Notes: generated by a model not told the origin, from the letters alone. DNA of 64,000 nt from Misgurnus anguillicaudatus (GCF_027580225.2 NC_073352.2:36457501-36521500); one strand, 5' to 3'; positions 21,960 to 35,351 are shown, numbered from the stretch's first letter. Translations and numbers: made by a program.

Positions 21960-22056
21960 CTATATACCTGATGGCACCTGTTCGCCCTACCGTCCCCCGC
22001 GAAGGGGGAACCCGCCGGGTCCGCGGCCGGGAGGGTGCGCCTCGGTCGGCCTGGGG
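21960..22056 (+). promoter_or_regulatory. TATATA-bearing segment, copy 6
   Basis: Matches copy 1; block B6 starts at 22057. The following lead-in carries CCGCCAGAGG, shared only with copy 7. Confidence 0.3.
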
Positions 22057-25000
22057 GACCGGAGATACTTCCGGTCGAAAATCCGAATTTCGTTACAGCG
22101 CCGCTCCGGCGCCTCGGGCCCGGGTCCTTCGACCTTCGGGTCGGTCGGTCCGCCAGAGGGGCCCTTTCGAACGAGCCCACCCGCGAGTATCTGGCCCTTT
22201 CCGCAGCGGAGATACGGGGTGCCGTCTCCGGATTTTCCCACGGCCGCTGCTCGGGCGCCTTAAGTCCGAGGACGTCGCCCTCGGGGTCGGTCGCTCTACC
22301 CGAGGGGACCTTTCGAACGAGCCCGCCCTCGACCCTCCGACCCTTTCCGCGGCCGAGATACGGCGGATTCGAAAAAAAAAACGCTCGTCCGGAGTTTGCT
22401 TGCCCGTAGCGTCCGCTGCGTTCGTCCGCCGGAGGCGTGACCGGTCTCGTTCGAAAGGTCTTTCCCGGGGCTTTCCGGCGACGCCGGCCCCGAGTCCGTG
22501 CGACCCCGTGGACCGGAGATACTTCCGGTCGAATATCCGAATTTCGTTACCGCGCCGCTCCGGCGCCTCGGGCCCGGTGCCTTCGACCTTCGGGTCGATT
22601 GGTCCGCCGGATGGGCCCTTTCGAACGAGCCCACCCGCGAGTATCTGGCCCTTTCCGCGGCGGAGATACGGGGGGCCGTCTCCGGATTTTCCCACGGCCG
22701 CTGCTCGGGCGCCTTAAGTCCGAGGACGTCGCCCTCGGGGTCGGTCGCTCTACCCGAGGGGACCTTTCGAACGAGCCCGCCCTCGACCCTCCGACCCTTT
22801 CCGCGGCCGAGATACGGCGGATCGAAAAAAAAAAACGCTGGTCCGGAGTTCGCGCGCCCGTAGCGTCCGCTGCGTTCGTCCGCCGGAGGCGCGGCCGGTC
22901 TCGTTCGAAAGGTCTTTCCCGGGGCTTTCCGGCGACGCCGGGCCCGAGTCCGTGCGACCCCGTGGACCGGAGATACTTCCGGTCGAATATCCGAATTTCG
23001 TTACCGCGCCGCTCCGGCGCCTCGGGTCCGGTGCCTTCGAACTTCGGGTCGATTGGTCCGCCGGAGGGGCCCTTTCGAACGAGCCCACCCGCGAGTATCT
23101 GGCTCTTTCCGCGGCGGAGATACGGGGGGCCGTCACCGGATTTTCCCACGGCCGCTGCTCGGGCGCCTTAAGTCCGAGGACGTCGCCCTCGGGGTCGGTC
23201 GCTCTACCCGAGGGGACCTTTCGAACGAGCCCGCCCTCGACCCTCCGACCCTTTCCGCGGCCGAGATACGGCGGATCGAAAAAAAAAAAACGCTGGTCCG
23301 GAGTTCGCGCGCCCGTAGCGTCCGCTGCGTTCGTCCGCCGGAGGCGCGGCCGGTCTCGTTCGAAAGGTCTTTCCCGGGGCTTTTCGGCGACGCCGGCCCC
23401 GAGTCCGTGCGACCCCGGGGACCGGAGATACTTCCGGTCGAATTTCGGAAAACTTCGAACGGCCGTATCTCGGGCGCCTCGGGTCCGGGGCCTTCGAACT
23501 TCGGGTCGATTGGTCCGCCGGAGGGGCCCTTTCGAACGAGCCCACCCGCGAGTATCTGGCCTTTTCCGCGGCGGAGATACGGGGGGCCGTCTCCGGATTT
23601 TCCCACGGCCGCTGCTCGGGCGCCTTAAGTCCGAGGACGTCGCCCTCGGGGTCGGTCGCTCTACCCGAGGGGACCTTTCGAACGAGCCCGCCCTCGACCC
23701 TCCGACCCTTTCCGCGGCCGAGATACGGCGGATCGAAAAAAAAAACCGCTGGTCCGGAGTTCGCGCGCCCGTAGCGTCCGCTGCGTTCGTCCGCCGGAGG
23801 CGCGGCCGGTCTCGTTCGAAAGGTCTTTCCCGGGGCTTTTCGGCGACGCCGTCCCCGAGTCCGTGCGACCCCGGGGACCGGAGATACTTCCGGTCGAATT
23901 TCGGAAAACTTCGAACGGCCGTATCTCGGGCGCCTCGGGCCCGGGGCCTTCGAACTTCGGGTCGGTCGGTCCGCCGGAGGGGCCCTTTCGAACGAGCCCA
24001 CCCGCGAGTATCTGGCCCCTTCCGCGGCGGAGATACGGGGGGCCGTCTCCGGATTTTCCCACTGCCGCTGCTCGGGCGCCTTAAATCCGAGGACGTCCCC
24101 CTCGGGGTCGGTCGCTCTACCCGAGGGGAACTTTCGAACGAGCCCGCCCTCGACCCTCCGACCCTTTCCGCGGCCGAGATACGGCGGTTCGAAAAAAAAA
24201 AAAACGCTCGTCCGGAGTTTGCTCGCCCGTAGCGTCCGCTGCGTTCGTCCGCCGGAGGCGTGACTGGTCTCGTTCGAAAGGTCTTTCCCGGGGCTTTCCG
24301 GCGACGCCGGCCCCGAGTCCGTGCGACCCCGTGGACCGGAGATACTTCCGGTCGAATATCCGAATTTCGTTACCGCGCCGCTCCGGCGCCTCGGGTCCGG
24401 GGCCTTCGAACTTCGGGTCGATTGGTCCGCCGGAGGGGCCCTTTCGAACTAGCCCACCCGCGAGTATCTGGCCCTTTCCGAGGCGGAGATACGGGGGGCC
24501 GTCACCGGATTTTCCCACGGCCGCTGCTCGGGCGCCTTAAGTCCGAGGACGTCGCCCTCGGGGTCGGTCGCTCTACCCGAGGGGACCTTTCGAACGAGCC
24601 CGCCCTCGACCCTCCGACCCTTTCCGCGGCCGAGATACGGCGGATCGAAAAAAAAAAACGCTGGTCCGGAGTTCGCGCGCCCGTAGCGTCCGCTGCGTTC
24701 GTCCGCCGGAGGCGCGGCCGGTCTCGTTCGAAAGGTCTTTCCCGGGGCTTTCCGGCGATGCCGGCCCCGAGTCCGTGCGACCCCGTGGACCGGAGATACT
24801 TCCGGTCGAATATCCGAATTTCGTTACCGCGCCGCTCCGGCGCCTCGGGTCCGGGGCCTTCGACCTTCGGGTCGGTCGGTCCGCCGGAGGGGCCCTTTCG
24901 AACGAGCCCACCCGCGAGTATCTGGCCCTTTCCGCAGCGGAGATACGGGTTGCCGATTCCGGATTTTCCCACGGCCGCTGCTCGGGCGCCTTAAGTCCCA

Positions 25001-26207
25001 GGACGTCGCCCTCGGGGTCGGTCGCTCTACCCGAGGGGACCTTTCGAACGAGCCCGCCCTCGACCCTCCGACCCTTTCCGCGGCCGAGATACGGCGGTTC
25101 GAAAAAAAAAAACGCTCGTCCGGAGTTTGCTCGCCCGTAGCGTCCGCTGCGTTCGTCCGCCGGAGGCGTGACTGGTCTCGTTCGAAAGGTCTTTCCCGGG
25201 GCTTTCCGGCGACGCCGGCCCCGAGTCCGTGCGACCCCGTGGACCGGAGATACTTCCGGTCGAATATCCGAATTTCGTTACCGCGCCGCTCCGGCGCCTC
25301 GGGTCCAGGGCCTTCGAACTTCGGGTCGATTGGTCCGCCGGAGGGGCCCTTTCGAACGAGCCCACCCGCGAGTATCTGGCCCTTTCCGCGGCGGAGATAC
25401 GGGGGCCGTCACCAGATTTTCCCACGGCCGCTGCTCGGGCGCCTTAAGTCCGAGGACGTCGCCCTCGGGGTCGGTCGCTCTACCCGAGGGGACATTTCGA
25501 ACGAGCCCGCCCTCGACCCTCCGACCCTTTCCGCGGCCGAGATACGGCGGATCGAAAAAAAAAAACGCTGGTCCGGAGTTCGCGCGCCCGTAGCGTCCGC
25601 TGCGTTCGTCCGCTGGAGGCGCGGCCGGTCTCGTTCGAAAGGTCTTTCCCGGGGCTTTTCGGCGACGCCGGCCCCGAGTCCGTGCGACCCCGGGGACCGG
25701 AGATACTTCCGGTCGAATTTAGGAAAACTTCGAACGGCCGTATCTCGGGCGCCTCGGGCCCGGGGCCTTCGAACTTCGGGTCGGTCGGTCCGCCGGAGGG
25801 GCCCTTTCGAACGAGCCCACCCGGGAGTATCTGGCCCCTTCCGCAGCGGAGATACAGGGGGCCGTCTCCGGATTTTCCCACTGCCGCTGCTCGGGCGCCT
25901 TAAGTCCGAGGACGTCGCCCTCGGGGTCGGTCGCTCTACCCGAGGAGACCTTTCGAACGAGCCCGCCCTCGACCCTCCGACCCTTTTCGCGGCCGAGATA
26001 CGGCGGTTCGAAAAAAAAAAAAAGCTCGTCCGTAGTTTGCGCGCCCGTAGCGTCCGCTGCGTTCGTCCGCCGGAGGCGCGGCCGGTCTCGTTCGAAAGGT
26101 CTCTCTCATGGCTTTCCGTGGACGCCAGCCTCGGGTCCGTGCGACCCCGGGGGCCGGAGATACGGACTTCCACCGCTGCACCTTTAAACGGCCGTAGCTC
26201 GGGCGCC
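22057..26207 (+). repeat. GC-rich block B6
   Basis: Lead-in 22057-22259; units at 22260, 22714, 23168, 23625, 24081 (TTAAATCC), 24537, 24991 and 25444 (penultimate); tail 25900-26207. The first unit reads GGCGGATTCGAAA, a hybrid of the ATCGAAA and TTCGAAA classes. Segments with TTTCGGAAAAC lie near 23440 and 23900. Confidence 0.95.
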
Positions 26208-27001
26208 TTAAGACCGAGACCTTAGCCCTTTGGGTCCCTCATCCTCCAGGAGGGGCCCTTTCCAACGACCCCACCCACGTCTCCGTACCCCCTTCCCCGG
26301 CCGAGATACGACCCCGGGAACATCGCCCCGTCAACCCGACCACCGTGCACCCGAGGCCGGCTTTGGACCCCGCGACGGACACCCTGGAGCTCGTACCCGG
26401 CGCACCGTTTAGTCCCTGCCATCCCACTCTTAAGCACTCCCCCACCGGACTAAGCCCCATCCTCCCGGCCCTTCTGGAGAACCAAACAGTTGGTCAACCC
26501 CAAAATTTCTCCAACCGTTGGTCAACCCGAAAGATTTTCCAGCAGTTGGTCAACCTCAATCGACTTAGGTTTTGGAGCGTTCGAGTTTCCAGCAGTTGGT
26601 CAACCTCAATCGACTTAGGTTTTGGAGTGTTCGCGTTTCCAGCAGTTGGTCAACCTCAATCGACTTAGGTTTTGGAGCGTTCGCGTTTCCAGCAGTTGGT
26701 CAACCTCAATCGACTTAGGCTCTGGAGCTTTCGCCTCTCCAGCAGTTGGTCAACCCCAACGACTTAGGCTCTTGAGCTTTCACTTCTCCAGCAGTTGGTC
26801 AACCCCATCGACTTAGGTTCTGGGGCGTTCGCTTCTCCTGCCATAGACTTAGGTTCTATAGCTTTCGCCTCTCCGACAGTTGGTCAACCCCAATCGACTT
26901 AGGCTCTGGAGCTTTCACTTCTCCAGCAGTTGGTCAACCCCATCGACTTAGGTTCTGGAGCTTTCGCCTCTCCGACAGTTGGTCAACCCCGATCGACTTA
27001 G
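26208..27001 (+). repeat. Linker L7: 5' segment plus 50-bp array
   Basis: Long class, array from 26487; duplicate of L6 at an offset of 5,042 bp. Confidence 0.95.
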
Positions 27002-27098
27002 CTATATACCTGATGGCACCTGTTCGCCCTACCGTCCCCCGCGAAGGGGGAACCCGCCGGGTCCGCGGCCGGGAGGGTGCGCCTCGGTCGGCCTGGGG
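27002..27098 (+). promoter_or_regulatory. TATATA-bearing segment, copy 7
   Basis: Matches copy 1; block B7 starts at 27099. Confidence 0.3.
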
Positions 27099-29403
27099 GA
27101 CCGGAGATACTTCCGGTCGAAAATCCGAATTTCGTTACAGCGCCGCTCCGGCGCCTCGGGCCCGGGTCCTTCGACCTTCGGGTCGGTCGGTCCGCCAGAG
27201 GGGCCCTTTCGAACGAGCCCACCCGCGAGTATCTGGCCCTTTCCGCAGCGGAGATACGGGGTGCCGTCTCCGGATTTTCCCACGGCCGCTGCTCGGGCGC
27301 CTTAAGTCCCAGGAAGTCGCCCTCGGGGTCGGTCGCTCTACCCGAGGGGACCTTTCGAACGAGCCCGCCCTCGACCCTCCGACCCTTTCCGCGGCCGAGA
27401 TACTGCGGTTCGAAAAAAAAAACGCTCGTCCGGAGTTTGCTTGCCCGTAGCGTCCGCTGCGTTCGTCCGCCGGAGGCGTGACCGGTCTCGTTCGAAAGGT
27501 CTTTCCCGGGGCTTTCCGGCGACGCCGGCCCCGAGTTCGTGCGACCCCGTGGACCGGAGATACTTCCGGTCGAATATCCGAATTTCGTTACCGCGCCGCT
27601 CCGGCGCCTCGGGCCCGGTGCCTTCGACCTTCGGGTCGATTGGTCCGCCGGATGGGCCCTTTCGAACGAGCCCACCCGCGAGTATCTGGCCCTTTCCGCG
27701 GCGGAGATACGGGGGGCCGTCTCCGGATTTTCCCACGGCCGCTGCTCGGGCGCCTTAAGTCCGAGGACGTCGCCCTCGGGGTCGGTCGCTCTACCCGAGG
27801 GGACCTTTCGAACGAGCCCGCCCTCGACCCTCCGACCCTTTCCGCGGCCGAGATACGGCGGATCGAAAAAAAAAAACGCTGGTCCGGAGTTCGCGCGCCC
27901 GTAGCGTCCGCTGCGTTCGTCCGCCGGAGGCGCGGCCGGTCTCGTTCGAAAGGTCTTTCCCGGGGCTTTCCGGCGACGCCGGCCCCGAGTCCGTGCGACC
28001 CCGTGGACCGGAGATACTTCCGGTCGAATATCCGAATTTCGTTACCGCGCCGCTCCGGCGCCTCGGGTCCGGGGCCTTCGACCTTCGGGTCGATTGGTCC
28101 GCCGGAAGGGCCCTTTCAAACGAGCCCACCCGCGAGTATCTGGCCTTTTCCGCGGCGGAGATACGGGGGGCCGTCTCCGGATTTTCCCACGGCTGCTGCT
28201 CGGGCGCCTTAAGTCCGAGGACGTCGCCCTCGGGGTCGGTCGCTCTACCCGAGGGGACCTTTCGAACGAGCCCGCCCTCGACCCTCCGACCCTTTCCGCG
28301 GCCGAGATACGGCGGATCGAAAAAAAAAACGCTGGTCCGGAGTTCGCGCGCCCGTAGCGTCCGCTGCGTTCGTCCGCCGGAGGCGCGGCCGGTCTCGTTC
28401 GAAAGGTCTTTTCCGGGGCTTTCCGGCGACGCCGGCCCCGAGTCCGTGCGACCCCGTGGACCGGAGATACTTCCGGTCGAATATCCGAATTTCGTTACCG
28501 CGCCGCTCCGGCGCCTCGGGCCCGGTGCCTTCGACCTTCGGGTCGATTGGTCCGCCGGATGGGCCCTTTCGAACGAGCCCACCCGCGAGTATCTGGCCTT
28601 TTCCGCGGCGGAGATACGGGGGGCCGTCTCCGAATTTTCCCACGGCCGCTGCTCGGGCGCCTTAAGTCCGAGGACGTCGCCCTCGGGGTCGGTCGCTCTA
28701 CCCGAGGGGACCTTTCGAACGAGCCCGCCCTCGACCCTCCGACCCTTTCCGCGGCCGAGATACGGCGGATCAAAAAAAAAAAAACGCTGGTCCGGAGTTC
28801 GCGCGCCCGTAGCGTCCGCTGCGTTCGTCCGCCGGAGACGCGGCCGGTCTCGTTCGAAAGGTCTTTCCCGGGGCTTTTCGGCGATTCCGGCCCCGAGTCC
28901 GTGCGACCCCGTGGACCGGAGATACTTCCGGTCGAATTTCGGAAAACTTCGAACGGCCGTATCTCGGGCGCCTCGGGCCCGGGGCCTTCGAACTTCGGGT
29001 TGGTCGGTCCGCCGGAGGGGCCCTTTCGAACGAGCCCACCCGCGAGTATCTGGCCCCTTCCGCGGCGGAGATACGGGGGGCCGTCTCCGGATTTTCCCAC
29101 TGCCGCTGCTCGGGCGCCTTAAATCCGAGGACGTCGCCCTCGGGGTCGGTCGCTCTACCCGAGGGGACCTTTCGAACGAGCCCACCCTCGACCCTCCGAC
29201 CCTTTTCGCGGCCGAGATACGGCGGTTCGAAAAAAAAAAAACGCTCGTCCGGAGTTCGCGCGCCCGTAACGTCCGCTGCGTTCGTCCGCCGGAGGCGCGG
29301 CCGGTCTCGTTCGAAAGGTCTCTGTCGGGTCTCTGTGCGACCCCGGGGGCCGGAGATACGGACTTCCACCGCTGCACCTTTAAACGGCCGTAGCTCGGGC
29401 GCC
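27099..29403 (+). repeat. GC-rich block B7 with short tail
   Basis: Lead-in 27099-27301; units at 27302, 27755, 28209 and 28662 (penultimate, TTTCGGAAAAC form); tail 29119-29403. The tail is 285 bp because about 24 bp is missing at GTCTCTGTCGGGTCTCTGTG (29320s). Tails of B11 and B17 share this state together with GCCCACCCTCG and CGTAACGTCC. Confidence 0.95.
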
Positions 29404-30147
29404 TTAAGACCGAGACCTTAGCCCTTTGGGTCCCTCATCCTCCAGGAGGGGCCCTTTCCAACGACCCCACCCACGTCTCCGTACCCCTTTCCCCGGCCGA
29501 GATACGACCCCGGGAACATCGCCCCGTCAACCCGACCACCGTGCACCCGAGGCCGGCTTTGGACCCCGCGACGGACACCCTGGAGCTCGTACCCGGCGCA
29601 CCGTTTGGTCCCTGCCATCCCACTCTTAAGCACTCCCCCACCGGACTAAGCCCCATCCTCCCGGCCCTTCTGGAGAACCAAACAGTTGGTCAACCCCAAA
29701 ATTTCTCCAACCGTTGGTCAACCCGAAAGATTTTCCAGCAGTTGGTCAACCTCAATCGACTTAGGTTTTGGAGCGTTCGAGTTTCCAGCAGTTGGTCAAC
29801 CTCAATCGACTTAGGTTTTGGAGCGTTCGCGTTTCCAGCAGTTGGTCAACCTCAATCGACTTAGGCTCTGGAGCTTTCGCCTCTCCAGCAGTTGGTCAAC
29901 CCCAACGACTTAGGCTCTTGAGCTTTTACTTCTCCAGCAGTTGGTCAACCCCATCGACTTAGGTTCTGGGGCGTTCGCTTCTCCTGCCATAGACTTAGGT
30001 TCTAGAGCTATCGCCTCTCCGACAGTTGGTCAACCCCAATCGACTTAGGCTCTGGAGCTTTCACTTCTCCAGCAGTTGGTCAACCCCATCGACTTGAGTT
30101 CTGGAGCTTTCGCCTCTCCGACAGTTGGTCAACCCCGATCGACTTAG
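29404..30147 (+). repeat. Linker L8: 5' segment plus 50-bp array
   Basis: Short class, array from 29683. It keeps the GCGTTCGAGTTTC copy but lacks the GTGTTCGCG copy, so it lost a different repeat from L1. It is the first linker with right-family markers: CTAGAGCTATC, GAGCTTTTACTTC, GTACCCCTTTCC and GACTTGAGTTC. Confidence 0.95.
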
Positions 30148-30244
30148 CTATATACCTGATGGCACCTGTTCGCCCTACCGTCCCCCGCGAAGGGGGAACC
30201 CGCCGGGTCCGCGGCCGGGAGGGTGCGCCTCGGTCGGCCTGGGG
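30148..30244 (+). promoter_or_regulatory. TATATA-bearing segment, copy 8
   Basis: Matches copy 1; block B8 starts at 30245. The first block bases read TTTCGGTACAG instead of TTTCGTTACAG. Confidence 0.3.
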
Positions 30245-31671
30245 GACCGGAGATACTTCCGGTCGAAAATCCGAATTTCGGTACAGCGCCGCTCCGGCGC
30301 CTCGGGCCCGGGTCCTTCGAACTTCGGGTCGGTCGGTCCGCCGGAGGGGCCCTTTCGAACGAGCCCACCCGCGAGTATCTGGCCCTTTCCGCAGCGGAGA
30401 TACGGGGTGCCGTCTCCGGATTTTCCCACGGCCGCTGCTCGGGCGCCTTAAGTCCCAGGACGTCGCCCTCGGGGTCGGTCGCTCTACCCGAGGGGACCTT
30501 TCGAACGAGCCCGCCCTCGACCCTCCGACCCTTTCCGCGGCCGAGATACGGCGGTTCGAAAAAAAAAAAAAACGCTCGTCCGGAGTTTGCTCGCCCGTAG
30601 CGTCCCCTGCGTTCGTCCGCCGGAGGCGTGACTGGTCTCGTTCGAAAGGTCTTTCCCGGGGCTTTCCGGCGACGCCGGCCCCGAGTCCGTGCGACCCCGT
30701 GGACCGGAGATACTTCCGGTCGAATATCCGAATTTCGTTACCGCGCCGCTCCGGCGCCTCGGGTCCGGGGCCTTCGAACTTCGGGTCGATTGGTCCGCCG
30801 GAGGGGCCCTTTCGAACGAGCCCACCCGCGAGTATCTGGCCCTTTCCGCGGCGGAGATACGGGGGGCCGTCACCGGATTTTCCCACGGCCGCTGCTCGGG
30901 CGCCTTAAGTCCGAGGACGTCGCCCTCGGGGTCGGTCGCTCTACCCGAGGGGACCTTTCGAACGAGCCCGCCCTCGACCCTCCGACCCTTTCCGCGGCCG
31001 AGATACGGCGGATCGAAAAAAAAAAAAACGCTGGTCCGGAGTTCGCGCGCCCGTAGCGTCCGCTGCGTTAGTCCGCTGGAGGCGCGGCCGGTCTCGTTCG
31101 AAAGGTCTTTCCCGGGGCTTTTCGGCGACGCCGGCCCCGAGTCCGTGCGACCCCGGGGACCGGAGATACTTCCGGTCGAATTTAGGAAAACTTCGAACGG
31201 CCGTATCTCGGGCGCCTCGGGCCCGGGGCCTTCGAACTTCGGGTCGGTCGGTCCGCCGGAGGGGCCCTTTCGAACGAGCCCACCCGGGAGTATCTGGCCC
31301 CTTCCGCAGCGGAGATACGGTTGGCCGTCTCCGGACTTTCCCACTGCCGCTGCTCGGGCGCCTTAAGTCCGAGGACGTCGCCCTCGAGGTCGGTCGCTCT
31401 ACCCGAGGAGACCTTTCGAACGAGCCCGCCCTCGACCCTCCGACCCTTTTCGCGGCCGAGATACGGCGGTTCGAAAAAAAAAAAAACGCTCGTCCGTAGT
31501 TTGCTTGCCCGTAGCGTCCGCTGCGTTCGTCCGCCGGAGGCGCGGCCGGTCTCGTTCGAAAGGTCTCTCTCGGGGCTTTCCGTGGACGCCAGCCTCGGGT
31601 CCGTGCGACCCCGGGGGCCGGAGATACGGACTTCCACCGCTGCACCTTTAAACGGCCGTAGCTCGGGCGCC
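30245..31671 (+). repeat. GC-rich block B8, smallest block
   Basis: Lead-in 30245-30447; only two full units, 30448 and 30905 (penultimate); tail 31363-31671. It introduces the right-family penultimate end GAGATACGGTTGGCC and CTCCGGACTTTCC. Confidence 0.95.
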
Positions 31672-32465
31672 TTAAGACCGAGACCTTAGCCCTTTGGGTC
31701 CCTCATCCTCCAGGAGGGGCCCTTTCCAACGACCCCACCCACGTCTCCGTACCCTTTTCCCCGGCCGAGATACGACCCCGGGAACATCGCCCCGTCAACC
31801 CGACCACCGTGCACCCGAGGCCGGCTTTGGACCCTGCGACGGACACCCTGGAGCTCGTACCCGGCGCACCGTTTGGTCCCTGCCATCCCACTCTTAAGCA
31901 CTCCCCCACCGGACTAAGCCCCATCCTCCCGGCCCTTCTGGAGAACCAAACAGTTGGTCAACCCCAAAATTTCTCCAACCGTTGGTCAACCCGAAAGATT
32001 TTCCAGCAGTTGGTCAACCTCAATCGACTTAGGTTTTGGAGCGTTCGAGTTTCCAGCAGTTGGTCAACCTCAATCGACTTAGGTTTTGGAGTGTTCGCGT
32101 TTCCAGCAGTTGGTCAACCTCAATCGACTTAGGTTTTGGAGCGTTCGCGTTTCCAGCAGTTGGTCAACCTCAATCGACTTAGGCTCTGGAGCTTTCGCCT
32201 CTCCAGCAGTTGGTCAACCCCAACGACTTAGGCTCTTGAGCTTTTACTTCTACAGCAGTTGGTCAACCCCATCGACTTAGGTTCTGGGGCGTTCGCTTCT
32301 CCTGCCATAGACTTAGGTTCTAGAGCTATCGCCTCTCCGACAGTTGGTCAACCCCAATCGACTTAGGCTCTGGAGCTTTCACTTCTCCAGCAGTTGGTCA
32401 ACCCCATCGACTTAGGTTCTGGAGCTTTCGCCTCTCCGACAGTTGGTCAACCCCGAACGACTTAG
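31672..32465 (+). repeat. Linker L9: 5' segment plus 50-bp array
   Basis: Long class, array from 31951. The last repeat reads CCCCGAACGACTTAG, a change shared only with L12. One repeat has TTCTACAGCAG for TTCTCCAGCAG. Confidence 0.95.
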
Positions 32466-32562
32466 CTATATACCTGATGGCACCTGTTCGCCCTACCGTC
32501 CCCCGCGAAGGGGGAACCCGCCGGGTCTGCGGCCGGGAGGGTGCGCCTCGGTCGGCCTGGGG
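32466..32562 (+). promoter_or_regulatory. TATATA-bearing segment, copy 9
   Basis: Differs from copy 1 by one visible base, GGGTCTGCGG for GGGTCCGCGG, shared with copy 12; block B9 starts at 32563. Confidence 0.3.
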
Positions 32563-35351
32563 GACCGGAGATACTTCCGGTCGAAAATCCGAATTTCGTT
32601 ACAGCGCCGCTCCGGCGCCTCGGGCCCGGGTCCTTCGACCTTCGGGTCGGTCGGTCCGCCGGAGGGGCCCTTTCGAACGAGCCCACCCGCGAGTATCTGG
32701 CCCTTTCCGCAGCGGAGATACGGGGTGCCGTCTCCGGATTTTCCCACGGCCGCTGCTCGGGCGCCTTAAGTCCCAGGACGTCGCCCTCGGGGTCGGTCGC
32801 TCTACCCGAGGGGACCTTTCGAACGAGCCCGCCCTCGACCCTCCGACCCTTTCCGCGGCCGAGATACGGCGGTTCGAAAAAAAAAAAAAACGCTCGTCCG
32901 GAGTTTGCTCGCCCATAGCGTCCGCTGCGTTCGTCCGCCGGAGGTTTGACCGGTCTCGTTCGAAAGGTCTTTCCCGGGGCTTTCCGGCGACGCCGGCCCC
33001 GAGTCCGTGCGATCCCGTGGACCGGAGATACTTCCGGTCGAATATCCGAATTTCGTTACCGCGCCGCTCCGGCGCCTCGGGCCCGGGGCCTTCGACCTTC
33101 GGGTCGATTGGTCCGCCGTTTGGGCCCTTTCGAACGAGCCCACCCACGAGTATCTGGCCCTTTCCGCGGCGGAGATACGGGGGGCCTTCTCCGGATTTTC
33201 CCACGGCCGCTGCTCGGGCGCCTTAAATCCGAGGACGTCGCCCTCGGGGTCGGTCGCTCTACCTGAGGGGACCTTTCGAACGAGCACGCCCTCGACCCTC
33301 CGACCCTTTCCGCGGCCGAGATACGGCGGATCGAAAAAAAAAAACGCTGGTCCGGAGTTTGCGCGCCCGTAACGTCCGCTGCGTTCGTCCGCCGGAGGCG
33401 CGGCTGGTCTCGTTCGAAAGGTCTTTCCCGGGGCTTTCCGGCGACGCCGGCCCCGAGTCCGTGCGACCCCGTGGACCGGAGATACTTCCGGTCGAATATC
33501 CGAATTTCGTTACCGCGCCGCTCCGGCGCCTCGGGTCCGGGGCCTTCGACCTTCGGGTCGATTGGTCCGCCGGAAGGGCCCTTTCAAACGAGCCCACCCG
33601 CGAGTATCTGGCCTTTTCCGCGGCGGAGATACGGGGGGCCGTCTCCGGATTTTCCCACGGCCGCTGCTCGGGCGCCTTAAGTCCGAGGACGTCGCCCTCG
33701 GGGTCGGTCGCTCTACCCGAGGGGACCTTTCGAACGAGCCCGCCCTCGACCCTCCGACCCTTTCCGCGGCCGAGATACGGCGGATCGAAAAAAAAAAACG
33801 CTCGTCCGGAGTTCGCGCGCCCGTAGCGTCCGCTGCGTTCGTCCGCCGGAGGCGCGGCCGGTCTCGTTCGAAAGGTCTTTCCCGGGGCTTTCCGGCGACG
33901 CCGGCCCCGCGTCCGTGCGACCCCGTGGACCGGAGATACTTCCGGTCGAATATCCGAAATTCGTTACCGCGCCGCTCCGGCGCCTCGGATCCGGGGCCTT
34001 CGACCTTCGGGTCGGTCGGTCCGCCGGAGGGGCCCTTTCGAACGAGCCCACCCGCGAGTATCTGGCCCTTTCCGCAGCGGAGATACGGGGTGCCGACTCC
34101 GGATTTTCCCACGGCCGCTGCTCGGGCGCCTTAAGTCCGAGGACGTCGCCCTCGGGGTCGGTCGCTCTACCCGAGGGGACCTTTCGAACGAGCCCGCCCT
34201 CGACCCTCCGACCCTTTCCGCGGCCGAGATACGGCGGTTCGAAAAAAAAAAACGCTCGTCCGGAGTTTGCTCGCCCGTAGCGTCCGCTGCGTTCGTCCGC
34301 CGGAGGCGTGACTGGTCTCGTTCGAAAGGTCTTTCCCGGGGCTTTCCGGCGACGCCGGCCCCGAGTCCGTGCGACCCCGTGGACCGGAGATACTTCCGGT
34401 CGAATTTAGGAAAACTTCGAACGGCCGTATCTCGGGCGCCTCGGGCCCGGGGCCTTCGAACTTTGGTCGGTCGGTCCGCCGGAGGGGCCCTTTCGAACGA
34501 GCCCACCCGGGAGTATCTGGCCCCTTCCGCAGCGGAGATACGGTTGGCCGTCTCCGGACTTTCCCACGGCCGCTGCTCGGGCGCCTTAAGTCCGAGGACG
34601 TCGCCCTCGGGGTCGGTCGCTCTACCCGAGGGGACCTTTCGAACGAGCCCGCCCTCGACCCTCCGACCCTTTCCGCGGCCGAGATACGGCGGTTCGAAAA
34701 AAAAAAAACGCTCGTCCGGAGTTTGCTCGCCCGTAGCGTCCGCTGCGTTCGTCCGCCGGAGGCGTGACTGGTCTCGTTCGAAAGGTCTTTCCCGGGGCTT
34801 TCCGGCGACGCCGGCCCCGAGTCCGTGCGACCCCGTGGACCGGAGATACTTCCGGTCGAATTTAGGAAAACTTCGAACGGCCGTATCTCGGGCGCCTCGG
34901 GCCCGGGGCCTTCGAACTTCGGGTCGGTCGGTCCGCCGGAGGGGCCCTTTCGAACGAGCCCACCCGGGAGTATCTGGCCCCTTCCGCAGCGGAGATACGG
35001 TTGGCCGTCTCCGGACTTTCCCACTGCCGCTGCTCGGGCGCCTTAAGTCCGAGGACGTCGCCCTCGAGGTCGGTCGCTCTACCCGAGGAGACCTTTCGAA
35101 CGAGCCCGCCCTCGACCCTCCGACCCTTTTCGCGGCCGAGATACGGCGGTTCGAAAAAAAAAAAAACGCTCGTCCGTAGTTCGCTTGCCCGTAGCGTCCG
35201 CTGCGTTCGTCCGCCGGAGGCGCGGCCGGTCTCGTTCGAAAGGTCTCTCTCGGGGCTTTCCGTGGACGCCAGCCTCGGGTCCGTGCGACCCCGGGGGCCG
35301 GAGATACGGACTTCCACCGCTGCACCTTTAAACGGCCGTAGCTCGGGCGCC
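32563..35351 (+). repeat. GC-rich block B9
   Basis: Lead-in 32563-32765; units at 32766, 33223, 33677, 34131 and 34586; tail 35043-35351. The last two full units are both penultimate type. The unit at 34131 has a 2-bp loss (GAACTTTGGTCGG near 34460). The unit at 32766 has GGAGGTTTGACC, shared with B12 and B17. Confidence 0.95.

Larger units (their letters stand above)
18000..22200 (+). repeat. Segmental duplication II, copy a
   Basis: It shares rare states with copy b: GGGCCCGAG, GGCTCTTTCC, CCGTCCCCGAG, GACGTCCCCC, GCGATGCC, GGTCCAGGGCC and GGACATTTCG. The offset is about 4,912 bp before and 5,042 bp after the deletion at 18603. Edges are approximate. Confidence 0.85.
22900..27250 (+). repeat. 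Segmental duplication II, copy b
   Basis: The near-adjacent counterpart of 18000-22200. It is intact where copy a lost about 128 bp. Edges are approximate. Confidence 0.85.
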
